DNA of 64,000 nucleotides from Gammaproteobacteria bacterium. GTDB taxonomy: Bacteria; Pseudomonadota; Gammaproteobacteria; Pseudomonadales; Pseudohongiellaceae. Within the stretch, counting starts at the first letter, position 1. Each line of letters opens with the position of its first letter. The stretch spans positions 1 through 64,000 of the forward strand of contig RFVC01000007.1 of NCBI GenBank assembly GCA_009922595.1. Direction: 5' to 3'. The translations under genes were made by a program, and so were the position numbers. A model generated the notes under the pieces. The model did no database searches. It was not told the origin of the DNA and saw only the letters and a program-made list of their open reading frames with translations. This document shows positions 8,072 through 18,062 of this stretch, one piece after another.

Positions 8072-9001
8072 ATGCCGCCCCTATTTATCTCAATTCACCC
8101 TCAACAGGCAAAATATATTTTGGCCACTGCATCAAAATCACCTGTCATTCTTGCTGCATTCTGGATGTGCGGCACCCTGACATCACTGTTGATGCTGGCC
8201 ATATCGGCGCGTGAACTTTCTGAAACCATTACAACGGTGCAGATGATAACAGTCCGCAATGCCGTCAGCTTCCTTTTGATCGCATTTTTACTCCAGGTCA
8301 GCGGCTGGCAACAGCTTAAAACAGGCCAGCCTGGGCTGCACATCATCCGCAGCGTCTCTCACCTGGCAGCCCAGTTTGCCTGGATCTTCGGCCTTGCCTC
8401 TATCCCCATGACCGAGGTTTTCGCTCTGGAGTTTACCGGCCCGGTCTGGACGGTCATTATTGCCGCCCTGCTGCTGGGTGAAAAAATCAACCGCTACAGG
8501 ATACTCACCCTGTGCCTGGGGTTCGTTGGTGTCCTGATTATTCTGCGCCCCGGCTTTCGCGATCCCGACCCGGCCATGTTCATTGTCATCCTCAGCGCGA
8601 TCTGTTTTGCCCTGGCCAATGTCCTGACCAAGAAACTCGTGGCGAATAATTCTCCACTTAATATTATTTTTTACGTCACTGTTATTCAGTTTGCCATGAC
8701 AGTAGTTCCTGCCTGGCGGGTATGGGTCGAGCCTGAAATGGTTGAATGGATCTGGATGGTTGTCATGGGCATCGTTTCCGTTACAGCCCACTATAGCTTT
8801 GCCCGCGCCTTTTACTTCGCCGACGCCATGGTAGTAATTCCAATGGACTTCCTGCGTCTGCCCCTTGCCGGCATCGTAGGCTGGGTGCTGTACAATGAGG
8901 GCCTAGATCCCTTCGTGATCGTGGGTGCACTAATCATGTTTGCCGGCAACTTCATCAACATCAGCGCTGAAAAGAAAATGCGTGAAGCGCATGACGGATA
9001 A
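8072..9001 (+). CDS. EamA/DMT family transporter
   Basis: About 309 residues with ten predicted transmembrane segments in two EamA repeats, as in drug/metabolite exporters of the inner membrane. Hydrophobic stretches begin at SPVILAAFWMCG, and the repeat end VFALEFTGPVWTVIIAALLLGE is typical. The start MPPLFISIHPQQ at 8072 was chosen because GGAG lies 4 nt upstream; the frame is open further upstream but would then overlap the divergent acetyltransferase. The next gene, an RDD protein, overlaps its end by 11 nt, suggesting translational coupling. Substrate unknown. Confidence 0.85.
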   Translation: MPPLFISIHPQQAKYILATASKSPVILAAFWMCGTLTSLLMLAISARELSETITTVQMITVRNAVSFLLIAFLLQVSGWQQLKTGQPGLHIIRSVSHLAAQFAWIFGLASIPMTEVFALEFTGPVWTVIIAALLLGEKINRYRILTLCLGFVGVLIILRPGFRDPDPAMFIVILSAICFALANVLTKKLVANNSPLNIIFYVTVIQFAMTVVPAWRVWVEPEMVEWIWMVVMGIVSVTAHYSFARAFYFADAMVVIPMDFLRLPLAGIVGWVLYNEGLDPFVIVGALIMFAGNFINISAEKKMREAHDG

Positions 9002-9491
9002 AATGAACGAAGAGCATCTCTCATGTTTACCATCCGGGCCTTTGTGGCGACGCCTTGCGGCAATGGCCTATGACAGCATCCTGATCCTGGCTATCTGGAT
9101 GGTTGTAACCTTCGTTGTGCTTTCCTTTTTTGGTATTGAAAACGCCAGGACCGTGGAAGGTGAAACGGTAACGCTCGATCCGATTTATAAAAATATCCTT
9201 TTCCTTTCCATGCTGGTCAGTGCCTGGGCATTTTTCGGCTGGTTCTGGACTCACAGCGGCCAGACTCTTGGTATGCAGGCATGGCGCCTGAAAGTAGTGA
9301 CCCGGGAAGGTGAAAAAATTTCCGTCGCCCAGTCTATAGCCCGCTTTCTGCTCGCGATACCTGCCTTTCTTATGGTCGGGATCGGATATTTCTACATGTA
9401 TTTGAACCCGGAAAGGGAAACCCTGCACGGCAAGTTGTCGGGCACCAAAGTTGTGCTGGTGCCCCTGATGGAAAAAAAGCAAGTTGATTAG
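8991..9491 (+). CDS. RDD family membrane protein
   Basis: 166 residues. The RDD signature region starts at LWRRLAAMAYDSILILAIW (Arg then Asp-containing first helix). A second helix, a conserved GQTLGMQAWRLKVV loop and a last helix at LAIPAFLMVGIGYFYMYL follow. RDD proteins are small inner-membrane proteins, some linked to ion or osmolyte transport. Start is ATG 8991 or the next in-frame ATG at 9003. It overlaps the EamA gene by 11 nt and its stop overlaps the convergent lptG stop by 4 nt. Confidence 0.85.
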   Translation: MTDKMNEEHLSCLPSGPLWRRLAAMAYDSILILAIWMVVTFVVLSFFGIENARTVEGETVTLDPIYKNILFLSMLVSAWAFFGWFWTHSGQTLGMQAWRLKVVTREGEKISVAQSIARFLLAIPAFLMVGIGYFYMYLNPERETLHGKLSGTKVVLVPLMEKKQVD

Positions 9492-10567
9492 CCGGCCCGT
9501 CGTAGCAGGAACATTCCCAGCAACAGGCAAAAAAGGATAGGGCCCAGTACAGCCAGGAAGGGATTAAGCTGGTACACAAGACTTACCGTGCTTAACAGGT
9601 TCTGTATCAGGTAAAACAGGATACCGAAGCAGACAGCCGTGAAGAGTTTTGAGCCCATGGTGGCTGAGCGCAGAGGGCCAAAAATAAAAGAAACTGCCAC
9701 GATGACCAGCGCAGCGGTTGTGATTGGCTGCAGCACCTTTTTCCAGAAAGACAGGTAATAGGCGCTGCCATCCTGGCCCTGATTCTCAAAGCGATCTGCA
9801 TACTGGTAGAGGTCAGAGATCGACATATTGTCCGGGTCTATTATCAGGACTTTCAGCAGGTCCGGCGTCAGTTCCACTGACCAGCTCTTTTCAACAAAGT
9901 GAAACACCTGGCCTGACGGGTTGTTCTCTGCTCTGTTGAAAACAGTTTCTTCTCCATTTTGCAGCATCCAGTAACCGCTGTCTGAATTGCCGTCGTATAG
10001 TGCGGACTCGGCGGTGGTAATACCGGTCAGTTCCTGATCCTGGAAACTATAAATGCTGACCCCGTGCAGTACGCCATTGGGATCAATGGCATTGAAGTGC
10101 ATGAACTCATTACTGTCACGCTGCCAGTGGCCATAGCGCGACAAGGCCACCTGCTCACCCCGGGCAAGTGCCCTGCCCAGTTCGCCTGCCAGTTCAAGGC
10201 GCGGCGCGATAAATTCACCAAGCACAAGCCCAAGCGCCATGACAGCAATGGCCGGTTTCATCACTGACCAGACAATCCGCAGAACTTTCATTCCCGATGC
10301 CTGCAGCACAACCAATTCATTAGCCGAGGCCAGGATACCAAGCCCCACCAGGGAACCTATCAGAGCGGTCATCGGCAGCAATTCATAGATACGTCTTGGG
10401 AAAACAAAGAGCACGTATCGCACGGCGTCCCAGGTCTGGTAAGTCCCTTCCGTTTCCCCGATCTCATCCACGAGCGTAAACACGAGGTCGAGTCCTGCCA
10501 GCACCATTAACACAACGCCCATTGCCATCAGAACCTGCTTGTATATGTAGCGGTCAATTCGCGTCAT
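9488..10567 (-). CDS. lptG: LPS export ABC transporter permease LptG
   Basis: 359 residues of the YjgP/YjgQ family. The N-terminal helix of MTRIDRYIYKQVLMAMG, the motif ELLPMTALIGSLVGLGILASANELVVLQASG, a large periplasmic beta-jellyroll and three C-terminal helices are in the normal order. With LptF and the LptB ATPase it extracts lipopolysaccharide from the outer leaflet of the inner membrane. It overlaps lptF by 4 nt, so translation is coupled. The pair divergent from pepA is the usual gammaproteobacterial arrangement. Confidence 0.96.
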   Translation of the reverse strand: MTRIDRYIYKQVLMAMGVVLMVLAGLDLVFTLVDEIGETEGTYQTWDAVRYVLFVFPRRIYELLPMTALIGSLVGLGILASANELVVLQASGMKVLRIVWSVMKPAIAVMALGLVLGEFIAPRLELAGELGRALARGEQVALSRYGHWQRDSNEFMHFNAIDPNGVLHGVSIYSFQDQELTGITTAESALYDGNSDSGYWMLQNGEETVFNRAENNPSGQVFHFVEKSWSVELTPDLLKVLIIDPDNMSISDLYQYADRFENQGQDGSAYYLSFWKKVLQPITTAALVIVAVSFIFGPLRSATMGSKLFTAVCFGILFYLIQNLLSTVSLVYQLNPFLAVLGPILFCLLLGMFLLRRAG

Positions 10568-11634
10568 TTCTGCAGGAACCCGGTGATAGATAGATCGGGC
10601 ATTTTATTGGTGAAGAGCACCCAACCGAGAAAAAGAAAAATCATGTGCACCCACCAGACCCCCAGTACCGGCGGCAATTCACCGGCAGCAGTCAAATCCC
10701 TGCTGACCAGTAGCAGTCCGAAATATAGTATGTAGAGGAATACTGCCGGGACCAACTTGGCAAAGCGCCCCTGTCGGGGACTGACGCGGCTCAAGGAAAC
10801 CGCCATCAAGGTCAGTACCGGAATCAAAAGCACCAGGGAAATACGCCACTGCAATTCAGCAAGATGTGCAGCCTGGCCCGTTTGCCAGAGAAGCATCGTT
10901 GGCATGGCTTTTTCCTCGACCGTGATATCAATAGTGATTTCCCGGTCAGGAATACGCACGCCCATTTCACCGAAGCTAGTTAGCACAAACCCCTCACCCT
11001 CCACTTCTTTTTCAGATACCGATCCGTTAGAGAACATGACAATGCGACCCTCTTCATCCTCGACTGGCACAGCGCTGTCCGCGACGGTCACGCGGCCTGT
11101 TGCGCTTTCGTACATGAAGACATTCAGCATTTCCTCGTCTTCAATGTTTTCGGTATAAGTAGTTCGAGCGCCGCGGGAAATATTCTGGAAAAGTCCTGGC
11201 ACCATGACATCGAATTCATTCAGTTCTTTTTGCGCTTCCAGCAGGTTAGCCGTATTGACGAGACCCCATGGCGTCACTTTAAAACTGAATACGCCGACGG
11301 TAACCGCGACGATGGATGCAGATATCAACGTGATGCCCAGCAGCCGGCGAGTACTGAGGCCACAGGCGGACAGAACTGTCATCTCGTTATCGGCATACAT
11401 GCGCCCGTAGGCAAGAAGGATGCTCAGTAATAGTGCCAGCGGCAAAATCAGCTGAATGAATTCAGGAATCTTGTACGACATCAGGAGCAGGAGTACACCC
11501 GGATCAATTTCTCCCTGGGAGGACTGGGCCAGGTATTTAAGAAAACGACCCAGCACAACCACCGCCAGCAGGATGAGGGTGGTTGCTGCCGTAACCTGGA
11601 GGATCTGCCGAGTCAGGTAGCGAGAGATAATCAT
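10564..11634 (-). CDS. lptF: LPS export ABC transporter permease LptF
   Basis: 356 residues beginning MIISRYLTRQILQV, the usual LptF N-terminus; an in-frame ATG at 11688 would add 18 unlikely residues. The family motif PLALLLSILLAYGRMYADNEMTVLSACGLS is present, followed by a periplasmic jellyroll and C-terminal helices. It partners LptG in the LptB2FG lipopolysaccharide extractor. First gene of the lptFG operon, divergent from pepA across 145 bp that must hold promoters for both. Confidence 0.95.
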   Translation of the reverse strand: MIISRYLTRQILQVTAATTLILLAVVVLGRFLKYLAQSSQGEIDPGVLLLLMSYKIPEFIQLILPLALLLSILLAYGRMYADNEMTVLSACGLSTRRLLGITLISASIVAVTVGVFSFKVTPWGLVNTANLLEAQKELNEFDVMVPGLFQNISRGARTTYTENIEDEEMLNVFMYESATGRVTVADSAVPVEDEEGRIVMFSNGSVSEKEVEGEGFVLTSFGEMGVRIPDREITIDITVEEKAMPTMLLWQTGQAAHLAELQWRISLVLLIPVLTLMAVSLSRVSPRQGRFAKLVPAVFLYILYFGLLLVSRDLTAAGELPPVLGVWWVHMIFLFLGWVLFTNKMPDLSITGFLQK

Positions 11635-11695
11635 GCGACTGATTTTAGAGTATGTCTTCACCCTCAGCCAGTACAAGCGCTGGAACATTGCTTTT

Positions 11696-11724
11696 TTGAT
11701 ATAGTGAAACTGCCGGAGTAAAAT
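11696..11724 (+). promoter_or_regulatory. Sigma-70 promoter for pepA
   Basis: TTGATA, 17 nt, TAAAAT; both hexamers match the consensus at 5 of 6 positions with ideal spacing. It lies 55 nt before the pepA start in the lptF-pepA divergent region. The best promoter match I found in the window. Confidence 0.7.
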
Positions 11725-11779
11725 CGCGTCCTGCTCCTGTAATCAATAACTTACCTCCCTAGGTTGGACAATCACTTTT

Positions 11780-13261
11780 ATGAATTTCACAATCAAAACT
11801 TCTGCCTTACAAAATCTTACCACCTCATGCCTTGTGCTAGGCGTCTTTCAGAACAAGAATCTGCCCGACTCAACTGCGCAGGTAGACAAAGCGCTCAAGA
11901 GACAGCTCAGTAAAATTATTGATGCCGGCGACATCTCGGGGACCGCTGGTCAGAGCCTGCTGATCCATAATCCAGCCGGCATTCGCGCGAAGCGAATAAT
12001 GCTTGTTGGGCTCGGCAAGAAGAACGAGTTGGACAGAAAGAAGTATGTCGCTGCACTTAAAAATACGGCAGCCGCACTTGCCAAGTATTCTCTTGCTGAT
12101 GCGCTGCTCACCCTGGCAGAACTCCCAGTCAAGGAAATGGATGCTGGTAAACGTTACCAGCTATTGGCCCAGGTCCTTGAAAACAGCACGTACCGCTACA
12201 ACCACACCAAATCCACCAAGGGTAAAAAGCCGGCGCTGAAAAAAGTGGATGTCTCCCTGTCCGACAAGTCAGAGCGTGCTGCAGCTAGAAAAGGCCTGGA
12301 TATTGGTTCCTGTGTAGCCAGGGGAATGGCCGTAGCCCGTGAAATGGGCAACCTGCCAGCGAATATCTGCACACCGACCTACCTTGGCGAGCAGGCACAG
12401 GCGCTGGGCAAAAATAACCGCCTGTTGAAAACCCGCGTACTGTCCGAAGCTCAAATGCGCCGGATGGGTATGGGCTCCCTGCTTTCTGTGGGCCACGGCA
12501 GCGACCAGGAATCGCGACTGATTGTTATGGAGTACAACGGAGCTAGTGAACGCACCAAGCCAAATGTTATTGTCGGCAAAGGCATTACGTTTGATACCGG
12601 CGGCATCAGTCTCAAACCCGGCAATGCCATGGATGAAATGAAATTTGATATGTGTGGTGCAGCCAGCGTCCTCGGTACGATGACAGCCCTGTGTGCACTG
12701 AAACCGAAAATCAACGTGATTGGTGTAATAGCCGCGGCCGAAAACATGCCCAGCGGTCGTGCCACCAAGCCGGGCGACATCGTCACAAGCATGTCTGGAA
12801 AAACTATTGAGGTACTCAATACAGATGCCGAGGGCAGACTGGTACTTTGTGATGCCCTGACCTATGTCGAGCGGTACAAGCCGAAATCAGTCATTGATAT
12901 TGCCACCCTCACCGGCGCCTGCATTGTTGCCCTTGGGGATGTGAACACAGGTCTGATGAGCAACAACGATGATCTAGCCGACAAACTCTTTCATCATGGA
13001 CAGGAAGTCGTCGATACCTGCTGGCGTCTGCCCATGTCCGAGGAATACCAGAGGCAACTTGACAGTAATTTTGCCGATATCGCCAATATCGGGGGCCCCA
13101 AGGCCGGCACCATCACGGCGGCATGCTTCCTCTCGCGGTTTACCGAAAGCTATCCCTGGGCGCACCTGGATATTGCCGGCACTGCATGGCTGTCTGGAAA
13201 AGCCAAGGGCGCAACCGGTCGACCTGTTCCACTCCTGATGGAATATCTGCTTAGCAACTAA
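11780..13261 (+). CDS. pepA: Leucyl aminopeptidase (M17)
   Basis: 493 residues, normal length. The M17 signature NTDAEGRL is at 347-354; metal-binding and catalytic residues are in GKGITFDTGGISLKP and ENMPSGRATKPGDI. It removes N-terminal residues from peptides in the cytoplasm; in E. coli the same protein also binds DNA as an accessory factor for site-specific recombination. Followed 10 nt later by holC and then valS, a very common gammaproteobacterial order. Confidence 0.97.
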   Translation: MNFTIKTSALQNLTTSCLVLGVFQNKNLPDSTAQVDKALKRQLSKIIDAGDISGTAGQSLLIHNPAGIRAKRIMLVGLGKKNELDRKKYVAALKNTAAALAKYSLADALLTLAELPVKEMDAGKRYQLLAQVLENSTYRYNHTKSTKGKKPALKKVDVSLSDKSERAAARKGLDIGSCVARGMAVAREMGNLPANICTPTYLGEQAQALGKNNRLLKTRVLSEAQMRRMGMGSLLSVGHGSDQESRLIVMEYNGASERTKPNVIVGKGITFDTGGISLKPGNAMDEMKFDMCGAASVLGTMTALCALKPKINVIGVIAAAENMPSGRATKPGDIVTSMSGKTIEVLNTDAEGRLVLCDALTYVERYKPKSVIDIATLTGACIVALGDVNTGLMSNNDDLADKLFHHGQEVVDTCWRLPMSEEYQRQLDSNFADIANIGGPKAGTITAACFLSRFTESYPWAHLDIAGTAWLSGKAKGATGRPVPLLMEYLLSN

Positions 13262-13271
13262 AGAGCCAACC

Positions 13272-13706
13272 ATGAGCCAGGCCGATTTCTACATCCTGAA
13301 GGAAGCAGAGGACGAGCAGCGTTTCTTCGTTGCCTGCCGCCTGACAGAAAAAGCCATGGCGCAGGGCCTGAAAGTGTATATCCATACCGCTTCGGAGCAG
13401 TCAGCCCAGGATATGGACGACCTGCTGTGGAGCTTCAAACCCGAGAGTTTTATTCCTCACACCATCGTTGGACTGGAAGACAACATGGACGACGAGGAAA
13501 TTCATGTCTTGATCGGATACGAGGGCAACGCATCGACTAAAGGCCAGTTATTGATCAACCTGTGCGACAAGGTGCCAGACGAACATGAAAATTTTGACCG
13601 TATCGCCGAAATAGTTCCCAACCGGGAAGAAGCCAAGGCCATAAGCCGCGAACACTGGAATACCTACAAAACACTTGGTTTCGAACTGAAACATCACCAA
13701 ATGTAA
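13272..13706 (+). CDS. holC: DNA polymerase III subunit chi
   Basis: 144 residues matching HolC in length and N-terminus (ADFYILKEAEDEQRFFVACRLTEKAMAQG), with DDLLWSFKPESFIPH typical of the family. Chi belongs to the clamp-loader complex and binds single-stranded DNA-binding protein, linking the replisome to SSB. Position between pepA and valS is conserved. Confidence 0.94.
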   Translation: MSQADFYILKEAEDEQRFFVACRLTEKAMAQGLKVYIHTASEQSAQDMDDLLWSFKPESFIPHTIVGLEDNMDDEEIHVLIGYEGNASTKGQLLINLCDKVPDEHENFDRIAEIVPNREEAKAISREHWNTYKTLGFELKHHQM

Positions 13707-13764
13707 GCTTCGAAACTGACCCCGCTATCAAAATTATTCTGCCGCCGGTATCTGGCCTGCAACC

Positions 13765-13794
13765 TTGGGTGAAATCGGCCTGACAGGCTATAAT
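13765..13794 (+). promoter_or_regulatory. Candidate promoter for valS
   Basis: TTGGGT, 18 nt, then a perfect TATAAT, ending 46 nt before the valS ATG. The -35 is weak (3 of 6) but the -10 is perfect. valS may also be reached from the pepA promoter. Confidence 0.5.
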
Positions 13795-13840
13795 GCGCGG
13801 CTTTGCATGCCTTCACACTGAGCATCTATTAACAGCAGTA

Positions 13841-16624
13841 ATGGACAAGACCTACCAACCCCACGAGATCGAAAGCGCCTGGTACCAATCCTGGGAAGAA
13901 AAGGGCTACTTTGCCCCGGACGGCCAGGGTGATTCCTACAGTATTGCCATACCGCCCCCTAACGTGACGGGCAGTCTGCACATGGGGCATGGATTTAACA
14001 ATGCCATCATGGATGCGTTAATCCGTTACCACCGTATGAAGGGATACAACACGTTATGGCAGGTCGGAACCGATCATGCGGGCATTGCCACGCAGATGGT
14101 TGTGGAACGCCAGCTGCAGGCGGAAGACCTTACCCGCCATGACTTCGGCAGAGAAAAATTCATCGACAAGGTCTGGGAATGGAAAGCTGAATCCGGCGGC
14201 AATATCACACGCCAGTTAAGGCGCCTTGGCTCATCCATAGACTGGTCCCGCGAGCGCTTCACCATGGATGAAGGTCTGTCCCGTGCTGTCGAGGAAGTGT
14301 TTATCCGTCTCTTTGATGAGGGCATTATTTATCGCGGTAACCGCCTGGTGAACTGGGACCCAAAACTGCACACGGCCATCTCTGACCTGGAGGTTATTTC
14401 CGAGGAAGAGAAAGGCTATTTCTGGTATTTCCGCTACCCTTTAACCGAGGGTCAGACTACCGCTGAGGGTAAGGATTACATCACCATAGCCACCACGCGA
14501 CCGGAAACCATGCTAGGTGATTCAGCTCTCGCCGTGCATCCTGATGACGAACGTTTCAAGGCCCTGGTGGGTAAAACCGTCACCCTGCCGCTGTGCAATC
14601 GTGAAATTCCGGTCATCGCTGATGAATACGTGGATCCCGAGTTTGGTACCGGCTGCGTAAAAATTACCCCCGCCCATGACTTTAACGACTACGAAGTAGG
14701 TAAACGACACGACCTTGAGCTTATTAATATCCTCACGCACGATGCCGCCATTAACGACAATGCACCCGAAGCCTATCGCGGCATGGACCGTTTTGAAGCC
14801 CGCAAACAAATCGTGGCCGACATGGAAGCAGCCGGCCTGCTGGATAAAATTGGAGACCACACTCTCAAGGTTCCTCGCGGGGACCGCAGCGGAGTTGTCA
14901 TCGAACCTTACCTGACCAACCAGTGGTACGTAGCCGTGGAGAGCCTGGCCAAACCAGCAATTGAAGCGGTTAAAAACGGAAACATAGAGTTTGTCCCACG
15001 CAACTGGGAAAATACCTACTTTGCCTGGATGCGTGACCTGCAGGACTGGTGCATCAGCCGACAGCTCTGGTGGGGACATCGGATCCCTGCCTGGTATGAC
15101 GCCGAGGGCAATATCTATGTTGGCCTCGACGAGGTCGACGTTAGGAAAAAATATGGGCTGTCGAACGACCTGGCGCTGAAACAGGATGAGGACGTTCTCG
15201 ACACCTGGTTTTCTTCAGCGCTGTGGACTTTTTCCACGCTCGGCTGGCCGGAAGACACAGAAGAATTGAAAATTTTCCATCCCACTGAAGTGCTGGTAAC
15301 CGCCTTCGACATTATTTTCTTCTGGGTAGCACGCATGATCATGATGACCCTGAAATTCACCGGTGAAGTTCCTTTCAGAAAAGTCTATATCCATGGCCTG
15401 ATCCGTGATGGTGAAGGGCAAAAAATGTCGAAATCCAAGGGCAATGTCCTTGACCCCATCGACCTCATTGACGGTATCGACCTGGACAGCCTGGTGTGCA
15501 AGCGCACCACCGGCCTGATGCGCCCTCAGGATGCCGAAAAAATTGAAAAGAAAACCCGCAAGGAATTTCCTGACGGTATCCCGGCATTTGGCACGGACGC
15601 CCTACGCTACACTTTCTACTCCCTTGCCACCACCGGCCGTGACATTAATTTCGATATGGGCCGAATCGAGGGCTACCGCAATTTCTGCAACAAGATCTGG
15701 AATGCGGCCCGCTACGTTTTCATGCAGGTGGAAGAAAATGCCGTAACAGCACCAACCAAGCATGACGATTACTCACAGGTTGATGCCTGGATCCTGTCTC
15801 GCCTGCAAAACACACTGCAGAATGTCGAAGACGCCATGACAGTTTACCGCTTCGATCTGGTTTCCCAGGCCATTTATGACTTTTTCTGGAACGAGTACTG
15901 CGACTGGTATCTCGAGCTCTCCAAACCCGTGCTCTGGGATGACAACGCCAATGAAGATCAAAAAAATGCTACACGCCATACCCTGCTCAATGTCCTGGAG
16001 CAAAGCCTTCGTATGCTGCATCCACTGATGCCTTTTATTACAGAGGAAATCTGGCAGAAGGCAGCGCCCCTTCTTGGCATCGAGGGCGACACGGTTATGC
16101 TGCAGCCCTACCCGGCAGTCTCTGCTGATTCAATAGATGAAGAAGCCGATTCGGCCATCGAGTGGATCAAGAATGTCATTATAGCCATCCGCAACATTCG
16201 CGGTGAGATGAATATTTCACCTGCAGTGAATATCAACGTCCTCTTAACCAAGGGCAGCAGCAGTGACCAGCTGCATTTGGAAGCCAACAAGCAGTTCCTG
16301 GTCAAACTGGCCAAGCTTGAATCTGTGGAGTGGCTAGACAGTGATTCCGAGGCACCCCCCTCTTCCATGCAGGTAATTGGTGATCTGGAAGTACTTGTGC
16401 CCATGGCCGGACTTATAGACGTTGAGGCAGAACTGGCAAGACTCCACAAGGAAAAGGAAAAGCTGGACAAGGAAATTAGCAGGCTTTCAAGCAAACTCAG
16501 CAATGCCAAGTTTGTTGATAATGCCCCGGCGGAGGTTGTTGCGAAGGAAAAAGAAAAACTGTCTAATGCCAAAACAACCCTGAACCAGCTGCAGGAACAA
16601 ATTATAAAGCTGCAGCAGTTATGA
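13841..16624 (+). CDS. valS: Valyl-tRNA synthetase
   Basis: 927 residues from ATG 13841 ([20 protein letters not shown], the family start). Class I synthetase: HIGH-type HMGH at 47-50 and KMSKS at 528-532. Between them lies the editing domain, with [19 protein letters not shown]. The C-terminal coiled-coil arm from about residue 860 is Lys/Glu rich and specific to ValRS. It charges tRNA-Val with valine and edits threonine. The stop overlaps the first ATG of the following frame, but that gene probably starts later. Confidence 0.98.
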   Translation: MDKTYQPHEIESAWYQSWEEKGYFAPDGQGDSYSIAIPPPNVTGSLHMGHGFNNAIMDALIRYHRMKGYNTLWQVGTDHAGIATQMVVERQLQAEDLTRHDFGREKFIDKVWEWKAESGGNITRQLRRLGSSIDWSRERFTMDEGLSRAVEEVFIRLFDEGIIYRGNRLVNWDPKLHTAISDLEVISEEEKGYFWYFRYPLTEGQTTAEGKDYITIATTRPETMLGDSALAVHPDDERFKALVGKTVTLPLCNREIPVIADEYVDPEFGTGCVKITPAHDFNDYEVGKRHDLELINILTHDAAINDNAPEAYRGMDRFEARKQIVADMEAAGLLDKIGDHTLKVPRGDRSGVVIEPYLTNQWYVAVESLAKPAIEAVKNGNIEFVPRNWENTYFAWMRDLQDWCISRQLWWGHRIPAWYDAEGNIYVGLDEVDVRKKYGLSNDLALKQDEDVLDTWFSSALWTFSTLGWPEDTEELKIFHPTEVLVTAFDIIFFWVARMIMMTLKFTGEVPFRKVYIHGLIRDGEGQKMSKSKGNVLDPIDLIDGIDLDSLVCKRTTGLMRPQDAEKIEKKTRKEFPDGIPAFGTDALRYTFYSLATTGRDINFDMGRIEGYRNFCNKIWNAARYVFMQVEENAVTAPTKHDDYSQVDAWILSRLQNTLQNVEDAMTVYRFDLVSQAIYDFFWNEYCDWYLELSKPVLWDDNANEDQKNATRHTLLNVLEQSLRMLHPLMPFITEEIWQKAAPLLGIEGDTVMLQPYPAVSADSIDEEADSAIEWIKNVIIAIRNIRGEMNISPAVNINVLLTKGSSSDQLHLEANKQFLVKLAKLESVEWLDSDSEAPPSSMQVIGDLEVLVPMAGLIDVEAELARLHKEKEKLDKEISRLSSKLSNAKFVDNAPAEVVAKEKEKLSNAKTTLNQLQEQIIKLQQL

Positions 16625-16662
16625 TTAAGTCATTATCTGTTGACGCTATCACAGGGGAGCTT

Positions 16663-17436
16663 ATGCGAAATCTGAAAAAAGTACTAGTTGTTCTTACTTC
16701 GTCAACCGCCGCCATTATTTCGACTGCCGTATATGCCCACATAGACAAGAACTTTGACCTCAACGGTGGTCACTACGGACCCTTTGGTGACTACCATTGC
16801 CACCAGCAGGGCTGCCGTATTGCTCCTTCCCGCCGCGATTTCACCTGGCGTAACAACCGCGCTAGGGTCAACATACGCGACCAGCAGGATTTTTACCTCG
16901 AGGACGACTGGCCGCACTGGATGCTGGTGGGTCAGTGCCAGACAATCCGCACCCAGATTCTTGAGGCGACCAGTGAAGTGCCCGTCACCTGGACCAACCC
17001 CAGGCAATGCGAAATTCGCGAGGGCAAATGGACTGATCCCTATACCGGCGAGGAGTTTGTCCGCGCTGCCCGGCTGGAACTGGACCACATCATTCCGCCC
17101 TCCTATGCCAATGTGTCCAATGGCTTCCGGTGGGATGACAGGACACGCATGGAGTTCGCCAACGACCCCTTGAACCTGATTCCGGTAAGCAGGGATGTCT
17201 ATCGCAAGAAAAGAGAGCGGCCTATCGCGTCATGGCGCCCGCCGGAAGAAAATTTTCATTGCGAGTATGCCGCCGCCTGGCGCGATATTTCACGCAAGTA
17301 CGACCTGGATCTCTTTGCTAGTGATCGCACAAGGATGAATAACATACTCAAAGACTGCGACATTCCGGAAAAAGATTTTGAATCCAGGGAAAATGAAACT
17401 GATATACAGGTTAACGGTGTTCCCATACCTCTCTAG
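16663..17436 (+). CDS. Secreted HNH endonuclease family protein
   Basis: 257 residues from ATG 16663, chosen because GGGGAG sits 2-3 nt upstream and a clean signal peptide follows (MRNLKKVLVVLTSSTAAIIS to VYA). The mature part opens with GGHYGPFGDYHCHQQGC, a Cys/His motif seen in secreted nucleases and calcium-binding repeats. The nuclease core is LELDHIIPPSYA, followed by FANDPLNLIPVSRDVYRKKRERP, as in HNH proteins of the DUF1524 type. It probably cuts DNA in the periplasm or outside the cell, for nutrient scavenging or defence against incoming DNA. It follows valS directly. Confidence 0.75.
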   Translation: MRNLKKVLVVLTSSTAAIISTAVYAHIDKNFDLNGGHYGPFGDYHCHQQGCRIAPSRRDFTWRNNRARVNIRDQQDFYLEDDWPHWMLVGQCQTIRTQILEATSEVPVTWTNPRQCEIREGKWTDPYTGEEFVRAARLELDHIIPPSYANVSNGFRWDDRTRMEFANDPLNLIPVSRDVYRKKRERPIASWRPPEENFHCEYAAAWRDISRKYDLDLFASDRTRMNNILKDCDIPEKDFESRENETDIQVNGVPIPL

Positions 17437-17600
17437 GACGAAACTCCAGTTCAGCGCCCAGCGACTTTAAAAAAAACCGGAGATAGTGATAATATCCTTT
17501 GCTTGGCGGAGTGTTATACAAATCTACACACCGCCGGCATAAAAAAATAGCGACAATAAAAGAATAATAGAAACAAGAACAATCTCCAACTGAGCTAACC

Positions 17601-18047
17601 ATGAACATCAAGATATTTATTGCTTCCTTAATAGTAGCGATAGTGCTTGCTGCTATTTCATTTTTTGCAGACCTCTACACCCTGTTCCCGGCGCCCCTGG
17701 CAATCTTTGTTATCGCCCTGGTCAGTAGCTGCCTCACCAGTTTCTGGGTGTGTTCTGCAGAAGGTATTAACCAGTCAACAGCTAAGAAACTCGCCAAGCC
17801 TGCCCGGCAGAAGAAAGGCAAACCCGTAAACAAGGGAGCCAAGGAAACCGGCAGCGTGAAGTGGTTCAGCGCGAGCAAGGGCTTTGGTTTTATCACCCGC
17901 GAGAACGGTGAAGATATTTTCGTTCACTTCCGTTCAATCATGGGCAAGGGACATCGCATCCTGCGCGAAGGGCAGCGAGTGGAATTTGCTGTTTCCGAGG
18001 GTGATAAGGGTCTGCAGGCCGAGGACGTTTCAGCAATCAAGAGCTGA
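17601..18047 (+). CDS. Membrane-anchored cold-shock domain protein
   Basis: 148 residues. Two transmembrane helices fill about 3-25 and 30-55. A Lys-rich linker (about 63-80) leads to a complete cold-shock domain at about 82-147. The domain has both RNA-binding motifs, KGFGFI and DIFVHF, after GSVKWFSAS. CspA-type proteins bind single-stranded RNA or DNA and melt structure; this arrangement would hold the domain at the cytoplasmic face of the inner membrane. Similar fusions occur in other gammaproteobacteria but I know no assigned function. It is convergent with slyX 15 nt away. Confidence 0.85.
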   Translation: MNIKIFIASLIVAIVLAAISFFADLYTLFPAPLAIFVIALVSSCLTSFWVCSAEGINQSTAKKLAKPARQKKGKPVNKGAKETGSVKWFSASKGFGFITRENGEDIFVHFRSIMGKGHRILREGQRVEFAVSEGDKGLQAEDVSAIKS

Positions 18048-18061
18048 TGGACTTCAGCTCT
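18040..18061. terminator. Hairpin between convergent csp-like gene and slyX
   Basis: AGAGCTG, 8-nt loop, CAGCTCT is a perfect 7-bp inverted repeat that includes the stop codon of the cold-shock gene and ends 2 nt before the slyX stop. There is no T-run on either side, so termination is only suggested by position. Confidence 0.35.
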
Positions 18062-18062
18062 A

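Noticed and set aside
9488-9530. RDD-lptG stop overlap as a fused gene
   Set aside because: The genes are on opposite strands; the 4-nt overlap is only of their stop codons.
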